Positions 8,711 through 17,706 of a stretch of DNA of 64,000 nt are shown in pieces. Position 1 is the first letter of the stretch, and the number at the start of each line of letters is the position of its first letter. The position numbers and the translations under genes are program-made. Source of the DNA: UBA4951 sp963616935 (GTDB taxonomy: Bacteria > Bacillota_I > Bacilli_A > RFN20 > CAG-826); assembly GCA_963616935.1 (NCBI GenBank), contig CAVEMS010000002.1:124001-188000 (forward strand), read 5' to 3'. The notes beneath the pieces are model-generated. The model ran no database searches, was not told the DNA's origin, and saw nothing but the letters and a program-made list of their open reading frames with translations.

Positions 8711-11298
8711 AGCATCTATACGTGATCGACGGAAACTCATTGCTTTTCCGCGCCTATTACGCGACCTCATACGGTCCTAACCCATCGATAATGCGGGCAA
8801 AGGACGGCACCCCCACAAACGCCGTCTTCGCCTTTTCGAATATGCTTGTCAAAATCCTTTCCAAAATGGACGAGGAAGATGGCATATTCGTCGGGTTCGA
8901 TGCCGACGGGAACACCTTCCGAAAGCAGGAATACGCCGACTATAAGGCCAATCGGAAGCCTTGTCCCGAGGAGCTTAAGAAACAATTCCCCTTGTCGCGC
9001 GAATTCTGTCGCTCGATCGGCGTTCTTTGTTATGAGGAACACGGACTAGAAGCCGACGATCTATGCGGTTCCGTTGCTAAGAAGGCCTCGAAAGAAGGGA
9101 TAACGGTCGAGGTCTACACAAGCGACAAAGACTACCTTCAGTTAATCGACAAGAACATAAGCATCAACCTCCTTAAGACCGGCTTAAGCAACGTCGACGT
9201 CGTGAATGAGTCGAATATGAGGGAGAAATACGGCTTCTCCCCGCTACAGATAATCGATTACAAGGGGCTTAGGGGCGATGCGAGCGATAACCTTAAGGGC
9301 ATACCGGGCGTCGGAGAGAAAACGGCCGTCAAGCTGATTCAGGAATACGGGAGCCTCGATAAGATATTCGAAGCGGCCCCATCGATTAAGGGAAAGCTAG
9401 GCGAGGCGCTACGCGAAAACGAGGCGCTTGGGCGCGAATGCTATAAGCTCGCGACGATCGACATCAACGCCTCTCTCCCCTTCTCGCTAGACGATTTGCT
9501 TTACCAAGGCTACGACATCAAGGTCCTTAGCGACTTCGCGAAGAAGCTCGATCTCAACCAATTGCTCGCCAGAATTCCTTCGAAATTAGCCAAGAAAAGC
9601 GAGGAAACGGAGATAGTGCCGACAATCATCTCCTCTTTTGATGGCATCAAAATAGACGAAAAGATCGGGGTGGCGCTCGACATGGATTTCTCGGAATACC
9701 ATGAGACCCTTCCGCTAGGCATCGCAATAGCAAATGGCGGCAAAAGCTATTACGAAACCTATACGGATTTCAAAAACGACGGGGTTTTGCAGGGAATTCT
9801 TTCAAATAAGGACATCAAGAAAGCCGTTTATGACGGCAAGGCGACGATCTATGCGCTTCACGATATGGGGCTAATGATAGAGGGAATCGAAGACGATTTG
9901 CTTCTCGCCGCCTATCTCCTCGATAGCGGTGTCTCTAGCGACCCGAACGCCATTTACCGCTCATTCGGAGTGGATCTAGGAGAAGAAAGCCTGTCTTTGC
10001 TATCCGAAGGCGATGCCGAAAGGACGTCAAAGATGGCGTACTTCGCCTTATCGCTAGCGAAAGAGGCGGGTAACCGCCTCAAAAGCGTGGACGCCTTCCG
10101 CCTTTATAGCGAGATCGAGGTGCCTCTTTCCAAGGTATTAGCCAAAATGGAGATTGAGGGATTCCCTCTCCATAAGGAAAAACTAATGGCCTATGGCGCT
10201 ACCTTCGAAAAGAAGAGAAAAGAAGCCGAGGAGGCCGTCTATCGCAATGTCGGGCATTCGCTAAACATCAACTCGCCTAAGCAGATATCCGAGCTTCTTT
10301 TCGAAGAACTGGGGCTTCCTAACCACCACCATGGCGCGACGGGCGTCGACGTTTTGAAAGAACTTTATGGCAAACATCCAGTGATCAGGGAGATCTTGGA
10401 ATACCGTAAATACGCAAAACTTATAAGCACCTACATCGATGGGCTGACCCCACATATAAAAGGGGATGGAAAGATCCACTCCTACTTCAACCAAGCCCAA
10501 ACCTCGACCGGAAGGCTATCGAGCTCCTCCCCTAACCTCCAAAACATCAGCGCGAGAGACGAGGAAGGGAAGAAAATCCGCGAGGCATTCTATTACGATG
10601 AAGAAGACGCCGTCATGGTCTCGATGGACTATCACCAGATAGAACTAAGGATTTTGGCCGCATTATCGGGATCAAAGGCCTACATCGACGTTTTTAACGA
10701 AAATCGCGACGTCCATAGCGAAACGGCCAAATCGATTTTCGGAACGAATGAGGTGACGCCGCTAATGAGGCGCAAGGCGAAAGCGGTCAACTTCGCCATA
10801 ATATACGGTTCTGGGGCCTATGGGCTAGCGGATCAAATCGGCACCTCGATCGAAGAGGCCGGAAACATCATCAAGAACTTCTATTCCGCCTATCCCGACG
10901 TGTCGGCATATCTCCAAAAACTCGTCAAAGACGTCCAAACGCAAGGATACGTCACGACGATGTTTGGGAGAAGAAGATATCTTAGGGATATAAACGACCC
11001 CAATTACGCTAAGCGGGAGGCGGCGAAAAGAGCGGCTTTGAACGCCCCCGTCCAAGGAAGCGCAGCCGATCTCATCAAGAAAGCGATGGTCGAGATCGAT
11101 TCCTTCTTGGAAAAGGGTGGATACAAGAGCAAGATGGTCTTGCAAATCCATGACGAGCTCATCTTCAAGATGGACAAATCCGAATGCGAGACGCTTATCC
11201 CGAAAATCGAGAGGATGATGGTCGAGGCGGTAAAGCTCCCCGTCAAATTATCGGTTGAGGTAAGCGAAGGCCATTCGTGGTACGAGGCGAAGGAATAA
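8707..11298 (+). CDS. polA: DNA polymerase I
   Basis: Gap-filling and primer-removal polymerase. The 5'-3' exonuclease domain (about 1-290) keeps its acidic residues (VIDGNSLLFR, EADDL, TSDKDYLQL, GDASDN) and the helix-hairpin-helix GIPGVGEKTA. The middle domain (about 300-450) has no intact 3'-5' exonuclease motif: DxE is replaced in LDMDF. The polymerase domain holds motif A as MDYHQIELR (His where DYSQ is usual), motif B RRKAKAVNFAIIYG, and motif C QIHDELIF. At 863 residues it has the family length. It is translationally coupled to dnaE by ATGA, and the mutM-coaE start follows one base after its stop. Confidence 0.95.
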   Translation: MKHLYVIDGNSLLFRAYYATSYGPNPSIMRAKDGTPTNAVFAFSNMLVKILSKMDEEDGIFVGFDADGNTFRKQEYADYKANRKPCPEELKKQFPLSREFCRSIGVLCYEEHGLEADDLCGSVAKKASKEGITVEVYTSDKDYLQLIDKNISINLLKTGLSNVDVVNESNMREKYGFSPLQIIDYKGLRGDASDNLKGIPGVGEKTAVKLIQEYGSLDKIFEAAPSIKGKLGEALRENEALGRECYKLATIDINASLPFSLDDLLYQGYDIKVLSDFAKKLDLNQLLARIPSKLAKKSEETEIVPTIISSFDGIKIDEKIGVALDMDFSEYHETLPLGIAIANGGKSYYETYTDFKNDGVLQGILSNKDIKKAVYDGKATIYALHDMGLMIEGIEDDLLLAAYLLDSGVSSDPNAIYRSFGVDLGEESLSLLSEGDAERTSKMAYFALSLAKEAGNRLKSVDAFRLYSEIEVPLSKVLAKMEIEGFPLHKEKLMAYGATFEKKRKEAEEAVYRNVGHSLNINSPKQISELLFEELGLPNHHHGATGVDVLKELYGKHPVIREILEYRKYAKLISTYIDGLTPHIKGDGKIHSYFNQAQTSTGRLSSSSPNLQNISARDEEGKKIREAFYYDEEDAVMVSMDYHQIELRILAALSGSKAYIDVFNENRDVHSETAKSIFGTNEVTPLMRRKAKAVNFAIIYGSGAYGLADQIGTSIEEAGNIIKNFYSAYPDVSAYLQKLVKDVQTQGYVTTMFGRRRYLRDINDPNYAKREAAKRAALNAPVQGSAADLIKKAMVEIDSFLEKGGYKSKMVLQIHDELIFKMDKSECETLIPKIERMMVEAVKLPVKLSVEVSEGHSWYEAKE

Positions 11299-11299
11299 G

Positions 11300-12697
11300 A
11301 TGCCAGAACTCCCGGAAGTAGAGACGGTAAGAAGAACGCTCGAACCGTTATTGGTCGGCAAAAGAATCGACCGTGTCGACGTTTTCTACTCGAAAATCAT
11401 TAAGAGCGAACTCTCCTCTTTCGCTTCTTCGTTAGAAGGGCGAGAGTTTATCGAGATAAAACGGTATGGCAAATTCCTCGTTTTCCTTTTCGACGACGAT
11501 TTGGCGATGATATCGCACTTAAGGATGGAAGGGAAATATCGTTTGGAGAAGGGCGAAGGAAAGGCGAGAAAGCATGACCTCGTCGCCTTTCATCTTTCTA
11601 GTGACGAAACCCTTTTCTATAACGACGTGAGGAAATTCGGGATCCTTTGTTTGCTAAGGAAAGAAGAGCTTTTCGCCAAAGAACCGCTTAATAAACTCGG
11701 CAAGGAGCCTTTCGACATCACCGAAGAAGAACTTCTAAACGGGTTAAAGAAGAAAAAGAACGCCGCGATAAAGGAAGCGCTTCTCGACCAATCGCTAATC
11801 TCCGGAATCGGGAACATCTACGCCGACGAAATACTCATCCATTCCGGCATCAACCCTTTAAGAAAGGCCTCCTCGATAACATTAGAGGAAACCAATAGAA
11901 TCCTAGAAAACGCGAGGAATATCCTCTCTTTGGCGATTTCGGAAGGCGGAAGCACAGTAAGAAGCTATCACCCAAGCGAAGGGAAGAGTGGCAAAATGCA
12001 ACTTTCCCTATGGGCGTATGGCCACGAAGGGAAGCCTTGCCCGATATGCGGCTTGCGACTAAAGAAAATCAGAGTCGGAGGGAGAGGGACGACGTATTGC
12101 CCCCATTGCGAGCCTTCTTTCGAAGAGCCGTATGTCGTCGGAGTCACCGGCCCTATCGCCTCAGGCAAATCGACCGTCTCGAAATATCTCGAAAGCAAAG
12201 GCTATCGAAGACTCGACGCAGACGCGATAGTCGCCTCGCTATATTCGAAGAAATCCTTCCAAAGGAAATTAATTGCCATCTTTGGAAACGAAATCATCAA
12301 AAATGACGAAATCGACCGCAAAAAGCTCCTCGATTTTGTTTCCTCTAGCCTAGAAAGCAAGAAAAAACTCGACGATTTGGTCCATCCGATGGTCTACTCG
12401 GAAATCGAAAAGGAAATCGCGAAATCGAAGGATAAGAAAATCGTTTTGGATGTCCCTCTCCTTATCGATAGCCCATTGGAAAGGCTATGCGACGCGATAG
12501 TCTTAGTCTACGCGAAAAAGGACATTCAAAGAAAAAGGATAATCGAAAGAGGCAAGGATCCCGAAAAGTCGCTGTCCTTGAATTCCTCTTTTCCACTCGA
12601 GAAAGCCAAGCTTAAAGCGTCCCTTATCATCGAAACCGACGACTCTCCGATCGAAGAGACGTTAAAGAAGATAGACGATTGCAAATTCTTGGATTAG
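11300..12697 (+). CDS. mutM-coaE: Fusion: formamidopyrimidine-DNA glycosylase (MutM) + dephospho-CoA kinase (CoaE)
   Basis: One frame encodes two enzymes. Residues 1 to about 275 are MutM/Fpg, which excises 8-oxoguanine: catalytic N-terminus PELPEVETVRR, SGIGNIYADEIL, and the C-terminal zinc finger CPICG...CPHC. Residues 281-465 are CoaE, which phosphorylates dephospho-CoA in the last step of CoA synthesis: Walker A GPIASGKST (from about base 12149), DADAI, and DVPLLIDS. The linker is only about 5-8 residues (EPSFEEPY). Both genes are neighbours in many Firmicutes, so the fusion probably arose by loss of an intervening stop. It is third in the dnaE-polA operon, and its stop overlaps that of the convergent dnaI by 3 bp. 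Confidence 0.92.
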   Translation: MPELPEVETVRRTLEPLLVGKRIDRVDVFYSKIIKSELSSFASSLEGREFIEIKRYGKFLVFLFDDDLAMISHLRMEGKYRLEKGEGKARKHDLVAFHLSSDETLFYNDVRKFGILCLLRKEELFAKEPLNKLGKEPFDITEEELLNGLKKKKNAAIKEALLDQSLISGIGNIYADEILIHSGINPLRKASSITLEETNRILENARNILSLAISEGGSTVRSYHPSEGKSGKMQLSLWAYGHEGKPCPICGLRLKKIRVGGRGTTYCPHCEPSFEEPYVVGVTGPIASGKSTVSKYLESKGYRRLDADAIVASLYSKKSFQRKLIAIFGNEIIKNDEIDRKKLLDFVSSSLESKKKLDDLVHPMVYSEIEKEIAKSKDKKIVLDVPLLIDSPLERLCDAIVLVYAKKDIQRKRIIERGKDPEKSLSLNSSFPLEKAKLKASLIIETDDSPIEETLKKIDDCKFLD

Positions 12698-13593
12698 AAA
12701 TAGGAGTCGATACCTTGCTCCATCTCGACTTCTTTTTCCACGTTCTTTTTGAGTAGTGACACAAGGCGTTTGGAGATGATCTCATCGGCGCGGCTTTTGG
12801 AATATAGGGCGCCTATCTCCGAAATCGAGAACTCGCTCGAGAAGAAAGTGCATAGCGAATTCTTCGAGCGATACGACAAAATCGGCATGATGATCTGATC
12901 GCGGACGTAATCGCTTCGATATTCGCTTCCTAAGCCATCTATGAAGAGATAGTCGACTTCGAAGAGCGTTTTCATCGTCTTTTCGAATTTCGATTTGTCT
13001 TTTATGGCGTAGTTCTTAAGCTCATCGAAACGCTTATTGGCGTCGATGAAGGCGACTGTCTTCCCCTTTGAAGCGAAGAGATTAGCGAAGGCGGCGAGGT
13101 AATAGGATTTGCCACTTCCACTTTCGCCTTTGACATAGCACCACTTCTTCGTGGCGTCCTTCTTCGCGCACTTGGTCATCGCGGTTCTTAATTCCTTTGC
13201 CCGTTCAACCTTGATCGTGGCCAAACTAAGGGAATTCCATTCCGGATCGAAGTCGCGATAAAGGAAATTCATGTCCTTCGTCATCTCGGCCATCCTGAAT
13301 TTGCATGGGCCCAAACAAGAGGAGAGGCGTCCGTTTGAAGACATCGACAAAGAGCGGGACATATATGGAGAATCGCTTTGGCAATCGGATAAGCCTTTGC
13401 AAGAGTCGCAGACCTTCTTGGAATCGAGATAAGAAATAAGAAGCGTCACATAATGCGGTATTTCTTGATCGGAGATGCCTAAAGCGTGAAGCTCGTTGAT
13501 TAGTGGCGTGTCCGCCATAATCTCATCCAACAAAGCGTTCGTCTTTGAGGAAAATGAAGGAGTTATTGCAGTGATTTTTTGAAATTCGCTCAT
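12694..13593 (-). CDS. dnaI: Primosomal protein DnaI (helicase loader)
   Basis: AAA+ ATPase that loads the replicative helicase in Bacilli. The N-terminal domain (about 1-110) carries a Cys cluster (CDSCKGLSDC, then CLGPC) that fits the DnaI zinc-binding region. The ATPase domain has Walker A GESGSGKSYYL (about 155-165) and Walker B YLFIDGLGSE. At 299 residues it is close to Bacillus DnaI (311). It follows dnaB by 10 bp with a short AGGT ribosome site, forming a dnaB-dnaI operon. The operon runs opposite to polA-mutM, unlike Bacillus. Confidence 0.9.
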   Translation of the reverse strand: MSEFQKITAITPSFSSKTNALLDEIMADTPLINELHALGISDQEIPHYVTLLISYLDSKKVCDSCKGLSDCQSDSPYMSRSLSMSSNGRLSSCLGPCKFRMAEMTKDMNFLYRDFDPEWNSLSLATIKVERAKELRTAMTKCAKKDATKKWCYVKGESGSGKSYYLAAFANLFASKGKTVAFIDANKRFDELKNYAIKDKSKFEKTMKTLFEVDYLFIDGLGSEYRSDYVRDQIIMPILSYRSKNSLCTFFSSEFSISEIGALYSKSRADEIISKRLVSLLKKNVEKEVEMEQGIDSYF

Positions 13594-13603
13594 ATTGACC
13601 TCG

Positions 13604-14899
13604 CTATAATGAGTTTAGTACGCTTTCGAAATCGTCATCATCAGCGTTTTCTTTGCTTTGCGTCGAAGGCTTTTCTTCCTTCGTCACCTTCTCGTTAGTC
13701 ATCTTTGCTTCGCTTGTCGTTCGCGTCTTCCTTTGGGAATTCAAGTAATTCCAGGCGTCGACGGCGTTATTGATGCCTTTTCTAACCAAGGTAGCGCCAA
13801 GTTTCTCGGTGTAATTGGCGCTTAGGATATTGTCATTGGTCGTCAGCACATAGAAAAGAAGGGCGTTGACCACGCTTTCGGGAAGGCCGATGTCGTTTAT
13901 GAGCCTATCGACCAAGATCAAATCGCTCTTGGCCGGCTTATGCCCGCCTTGGATGCCTTTGAGAAATTCGACGGAGGACAAGTTATCCATCCTTCTCATC
14001 ATCTTGGCTAGGCCACTGCTTCCCTTTGCCAAGCTTTCGCCGGCCTTTTCCGGGCCTTTTTTGGAATAACAATGCTTATCGGCGTATCCGATGGCGTCGC
14101 TACGGAGCTTATCGAAATCGATGCGCCTACCTAACGCCGCATTGGGGTTATATGAAATGGCGGCCAAAGAGGCCAATGCGCTTTCATCGAGGTTATATAA
14201 CGTGGATATCCTCGCCAACCGGATGATCTCTTCCTTGGTGAAGCTTTTGACGTTCGCATCCGGAAGCTCTTTGGAAAGGGCTTTAAAGAAAGCGTTCCGG
14301 TCGAAAGTCAATTTGAAAGAGGCGCTTCCCTTCGAAAGGACGCCGTCGGCGTCTATTTCCATCCGAGGGAGAGAGGAGGTGTCGAGTTGGAAATAAGAGG
14401 AGAAATCGACCGATATCTCTTTCATCCCCTTCTCCTCTTCGTCTTGGGAAACGGAGTACTTGGCTTTCAAAGCGTCTCTATCCTTCGTGTCGACGAAGCG
14501 CACCAATAAGGCGTGCAATAATTCATTCGCGAAGAACTCATTTGGCGTTTTCGGCGAATAGATATGGTAGGAATAGTTTTTGTGATCGCCTTCGCTCTTG
14601 CTATAGGACTTGATTAACCCTATGGCCTCTAGCGGAGGGAGCCAATTGGCAAATTCCACTTGCTTTATCTGGTAATGGAGGAAGAAATCAGAAAAACGAC
14701 GGCTCCCCTTATCCGACAAACGAAGGAGGAGAAGATAGAGGAGAACGCTTTTGGCGGAGATTATCGGGGCATAGAAATCGAAGAGGATATCGACATCGAC
14801 GTCGGATACGAGGCTCTTCTTATGTGCCTCAAAAAAATCGCTTGGGCTCACCAAGTCGGAGTTCTTAAGAAAATCGTCGTTCCAAGTTTCGAAGGCCAT
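13604..14899 (-). CDS. dnaB: Replication initiation and membrane attachment protein DnaB (DnaD-like)
   Basis: Firmicutes primosome protein of the DnaB/DnaD family, acting between DnaA/DnaD and DnaI in helicase loading; it is not the helicase. The N-terminal part (about 1-180) fits the winged-helix DDBH1 domain (SAKSVLLYLLLLRLSD). The C-terminal DDBH2-like region (about 290-385) ends in the typical NNAVDAWNYLNS signature. The last 45 residues are polar and probably disordered. At 431 residues it is near the 472 of B. subtilis. Overall identity is low in this family, and order with dnaI strengthens the call. No Shine-Dalgarno sequence is seen before the ATG. Confidence 0.85.
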   Translation of the reverse strand: MAFETWNDDFLKNSDLVSPSDFFEAHKKSLVSDVDVDILFDFYAPIISAKSVLLYLLLLRLSDKGSRRFSDFFLHYQIKQVEFANWLPPLEAIGLIKSYSKSEGDHKNYSYHIYSPKTPNEFFANELLHALLVRFVDTKDRDALKAKYSVSQDEEEKGMKEISVDFSSYFQLDTSSLPRMEIDADGVLSKGSASFKLTFDRNAFFKALSKELPDANVKSFTKEEIIRLARISTLYNLDESALASLAAISYNPNAALGRRIDFDKLRSDAIGYADKHCYSKKGPEKAGESLAKGSSGLAKMMRRMDNLSSVEFLKGIQGGHKPAKSDLILVDRLINDIGLPESVVNALLFYVLTTNDNILSANYTEKLGATLVRKGINNAVDAWNYLNSQRKTRTTSEAKMTNEKVTKEEKPSTQSKENADDDDFESVLNSL

Positions 14900-14981
14900 A
14901 TATTGCTATCTTATCACCAAAAGGGGCGAAAGAGGGAAAAGAGTCATAATCAAAATGGCAAAAACGGCAAGAAAACAATCT

Positions 14982-15014
14982 CACTATTTCTTAATAGTGC
15001 CGATGGTTTATAAT
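14982..15014 (+). promoter_or_regulatory. pfkA promoter with interrupted palindrome over the -35
   Basis: TATAAT (15009-15014) lies 26 nt before the pfkA ATG. Where the -35 should be there is no TTGACA-like box but an inverted repeat, CACTATT-TCTT-AATAGTG (14982-14999). A repressor or activator site is inferred; the binding protein is unknown. Confidence 0.5.
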
Positions 15015-15040
15015 ACCTGCGGCAAAAAAGAGGCTAGAAA

Positions 15041-16006
15041 ATGATCAAACGCATCGGAATATTGACATCAGGGGGCGATTCCCCAGGAATGAACTGCGCT
15101 ATCCGCGCCGTAGTTAGGGCTGGCATATCGCATGGGCTCGAAGTATATGGCGTCTATGACGGCTATCGCGGCTTAGTCGAGGATAAAATCGAGAAACTGA
15201 ACCGCAGCTCCGTAAGCGATATAGTGAATCTCGGCGGAACGATTTTGAAGACCGCGCGTCTGCCGGAATTCAAAGAGGAAAACGTCCGCAAAATCGGAGT
15301 CGAGAATCTTAAGAGGCGCGGTATAGAAGCTCTCGTCGTAATCGGCGGGGACGGCTCCTATATGGGCGCTAAGAGATTGACCGAAATGGGCATCAACTGC
15401 GTTGGTCTGCCCGGAACCATCGATAACGACATCGCGTCGACCGATTATACGATCGGCTTCGATACTTGTTTAAACACCATCATCGAATGCGTCGACAAAA
15501 TCCGCGACACCACCGAAAGCCACTCCCGCTGCTCGATAATCGAGGTCATGGGCAACCACTGCGGCGATTTGGCCCTCTTTAGCGGTATCGCCACCGGCGC
15601 TGAGATGGTCGTCACCCCCGATCACCCAATCCCCGAAGAGGAGATATTCGCCACCTTGCGCAAAATCCGCGAGGAAAGCGAAGACAAGAGGGCAATCGTC
15701 CTCGTCAGCGAAAAGCTATTCCCGAATCTTTTCGAATTCGCCAAGAAAGTTCAAGCGGAAACGGGTTTCGACACCCGCGCCTCGATACTCGGTTACATCC
15801 AAAGAGGCGGCGCCCCGAGCGCTTTCGATAGAGTCTTAGCGGCCAGAATGGGCGCCTATGCCGTCGATTGCTTGCTCGAAGGAAAAGGCGGCATCTGCGT
15901 CGGCATGGTCAATAACGAGATCGTAAGCTACGACATCTACGAGGCTTTGAAACTTCCTCGCGATAAACACATCTCCTTGCTCCGCTATATCGATATCCTC
16001 AAATAA
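15041..16006 (+). CDS. pfkA: ATP-dependent 6-phosphofructokinase
   Basis: Commits fructose 6-phosphate to glycolysis. The sequence has the group A bacterial PFK motifs: ILTSGGDSPGMN at the N-terminus for ATP binding, VIGGDGSYMGA, the catalytic PGTIDNDIASTDYTIGFDT, and the substrate loop EVMGNHCGDLA. At 321 residues the length is standard (319 in B. subtilis). The Gly after the GGDG loop fits an ATP rather than pyrophosphate donor. AGAGG precedes the ATG. pyk starts 11 bp after the stop, so the two form an operon under the promoter at 14982-15014. Confidence 0.97.
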   Translation: MIKRIGILTSGGDSPGMNCAIRAVVRAGISHGLEVYGVYDGYRGLVEDKIEKLNRSSVSDIVNLGGTILKTARLPEFKEENVRKIGVENLKRRGIEALVVIGGDGSYMGAKRLTEMGINCVGLPGTIDNDIASTDYTIGFDTCLNTIIECVDKIRDTTESHSRCSIIEVMGNHCGDLALFSGIATGAEMVVTPDHPIPEEEIFATLRKIREESEDKRAIVLVSEKLFPNLFEFAKKVQAETGFDTRASILGYIQRGGAPSAFDRVLAARMGAYAVDCLLEGKGGICVGMVNNEIVSYDIYEALKLPRDKHISLLRYIDILK

Positions 16007-16017
16007 TCCCCACGAAA

Positions 16018-17472
16018 ATGAAACTCCATATCGACAAGAAAACGAAGATCGTCTGCACAATCGGGCCCGCCAGCGATAGCTCTGAGATGATCGAAAAGCT
16101 ATACGACGAAGGAATGAACGTCATGCGCATCAATTTTTCGCATGGCACTCACGAAGAGCAGCTTAAGAAAATCGAAATAGTCCGTTCCTTCGAGAAAAAC
16201 GGGATTTACATCCCAGTTTGCCTCGACACCAAGGGGCCGGAAATCAGAACCGGATACATGGAAAATGGCTGCGTTTCGGTAAAGAAGGGGCAAACGCTCC
16301 GCATCGCGATGAAGCCGCTTCTAGGAAACTCCTCGAAATTCAGCTCAAGCTACTCCGGACTATACGATGACGTCGAAGTCGGAGATCCTATTTTGGTCGA
16401 CGATGGTAACCTCATCCTCCGAGTCAAAGAGAAAGACGAAGAGAATAGAGAGCTTGTCGTGACCGCCGAAAACGATCACCCGATCAAGGATCAAAAAGGG
16501 ATGAACGTCCCTAACGCCGATCTTTCGATGCCCTTTATCAGCGAGCAAGACGAAAAAGACCTTAAGTTCGGAGCCGAGCACGACGTCGACGCCATATTCG
16601 CCTCGTTCGTGAGGAGGCCGGAAGACGTCCTCGAACTAAAAAATGTTTTAAAGAAATACGGAAAGCCAAATATCCCAGTCTTCTCAAAAATCGAAAACCC
16701 CGAAGGCGTCAAGAAGATCGAGGATATCATCAAAGTGTCAGACGGCGTGATGGTGGCCAGAGGCGACTTGGGAGATGAGATACCTCCCGAAACCGTCCCA
16801 TTGGTTCAGCGAAGGATCATCAAACTATGCCGCAAATACGGCAAACCCGTCATAACCGCCACTCAAATGCTCGATAGCATGACGACGCACCCAAGGCCGA
16901 CGCGCGCCGAAGTAAGCGACGTCGCGACCGCGATCGACGAAAGCTCCGACTGCGTGATGCTTAGCGGCGAAAGCGCGTCTGGCAAGTATCCAAGCGAATC
17001 CGTAAGGATGCAAAAGAACATCGCCAAAGCCATGGAAAGCGAACTCCCCTATGAAAACCTTTCAAAGGAAGCATTCGACTCTTCGGAGAGGACGATTAAC
17101 GACGCCATCGCCAATAGCATCGCGAACACCGCTTTACTAATAGGGGCAAAACTAATCGTCAACTTCAGTCAAACGGGAAATAGTTCGAAAAGAATGTCGA
17201 AAGCCCGTCCATCTTGCCCGATAATCTCGATAACCAACAGCCGAAAAGCCTGTTTGGAAAGCGCTTGGTATTGGGGCGTATATTCCCATTTGATTCATAC
17301 TTCCATGCCTGATTTCATCGAGGAAATGGAGGCGTTGGCGCTTAAAATGGCAAGAGATCTCGGAGTCGAGGAAGGCTCTCCCATCATCATTGCCGGCGGC
17401 ACTCCGACGGGAGCTGGCAAAACCAACTTCATGCGAATCGTGAATGTCCCTGGCATCCACGACGTCGATTAA
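16018..17472 (+). CDS. pyk: Pyruvate kinase
   Basis: Last step of glycolysis, making ATP and pyruvate from phosphoenolpyruvate. Visible motifs are KIVCTIGPAS, MNVMRINFSHG, CLDTKGPEIRTG, the catalytic Lys/Mg site VFSKIENPEGV, MVARGDLGDEIP, and ITATQMLDSM with the conserved T. The C-terminal regulatory domain ends with IIAGGTPTGAGKTNFMRI. It lacks the extra PEP-utiliser domain present in the 585-residue Bacillus enzyme, at 484 residues. No good ribosome site lies in the 11-bp gap after pfkA, so coupling or a weak site is likely. Confidence 0.97.
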   Translation: MKLHIDKKTKIVCTIGPASDSSEMIEKLYDEGMNVMRINFSHGTHEEQLKKIEIVRSFEKNGIYIPVCLDTKGPEIRTGYMENGCVSVKKGQTLRIAMKPLLGNSSKFSSSYSGLYDDVEVGDPILVDDGNLILRVKEKDEENRELVVTAENDHPIKDQKGMNVPNADLSMPFISEQDEKDLKFGAEHDVDAIFASFVRRPEDVLELKNVLKKYGKPNIPVFSKIENPEGVKKIEDIIKVSDGVMVARGDLGDEIPPETVPLVQRRIIKLCRKYGKPVITATQMLDSMTTHPRPTRAEVSDVATAIDESSDCVMLSGESASGKYPSESVRMQKNIAKAMESELPYENLSKEAFDSSERTINDAIANSIANTALLIGAKLIVNFSQTGNSSKRMSKARPSCPIISITNSRKACLESAWYWGVYSHLIHTSMPDFIEEMEALALKMARDLGVEEGSPIIIAGGTPTGAGKTNFMRIVNVPGIHDVD

Positions 17473-17478
17473 TTTCTC

Positions 17479-17506
17479 TTGACTTACGTTTATCGCTTTC
17501 TAGAAT
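17479..17506 (+). promoter_or_regulatory. thrS promoter
   Basis: TTGACT (17479-17484), a 16-bp spacer and TAGAAT (17501-17506) form a good vegetative promoter directly upstream of the T-box leader. Confidence 0.7.
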
Positions 17507-17507
17507 T

Positions 17508-17690
17508 GAGGTGCGTTGAAGGAGACACGCCTAGACGGCTATAGCCATTTGGGTACCACTCCCGAGCACCAAGCGAAATAAGTTTGGCGTCGCCCCATCG
17601 CGTTAAGAGGGGAAAGAGCGTCAATCTTTTGGCGAATTGAGGTGGTACCGCGCGGAAGCGTCCTTGTAATGAGGGCGTTTTATTTTTTGC
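17508..17690 (+). promoter_or_regulatory. T-box riboswitch (threonine, thrS leader)
   Basis: The conserved T-box sequence AATTGAGGTGGTACCGCG is at 17635-17652. It is followed by a terminator stem (17656-17664 with 17672-17680, two G-U pairs) and a T-run to 17687. Stem I is closed by GGTGC (17510-17514) with GCACC (17566-17570) and contains the GGAGA motif at 17521. An ACC at 17555-17557 on its 3' side is a plausible threonine specifier; its exact position in the loop was not folded. Uncharged tRNA-Thr should prevent termination. Confidence 0.92.
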
Positions 17691-17706
17691 CCAGAAAGGA
17701 AATCGT

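Noticed and set aside
17508..17690. T-box leaders for tyrS and leuS as well
   Set aside because: The short upstream regions (about 70 and 13 bp) lack the GGTGGTACCGCG core; only thrS has it.
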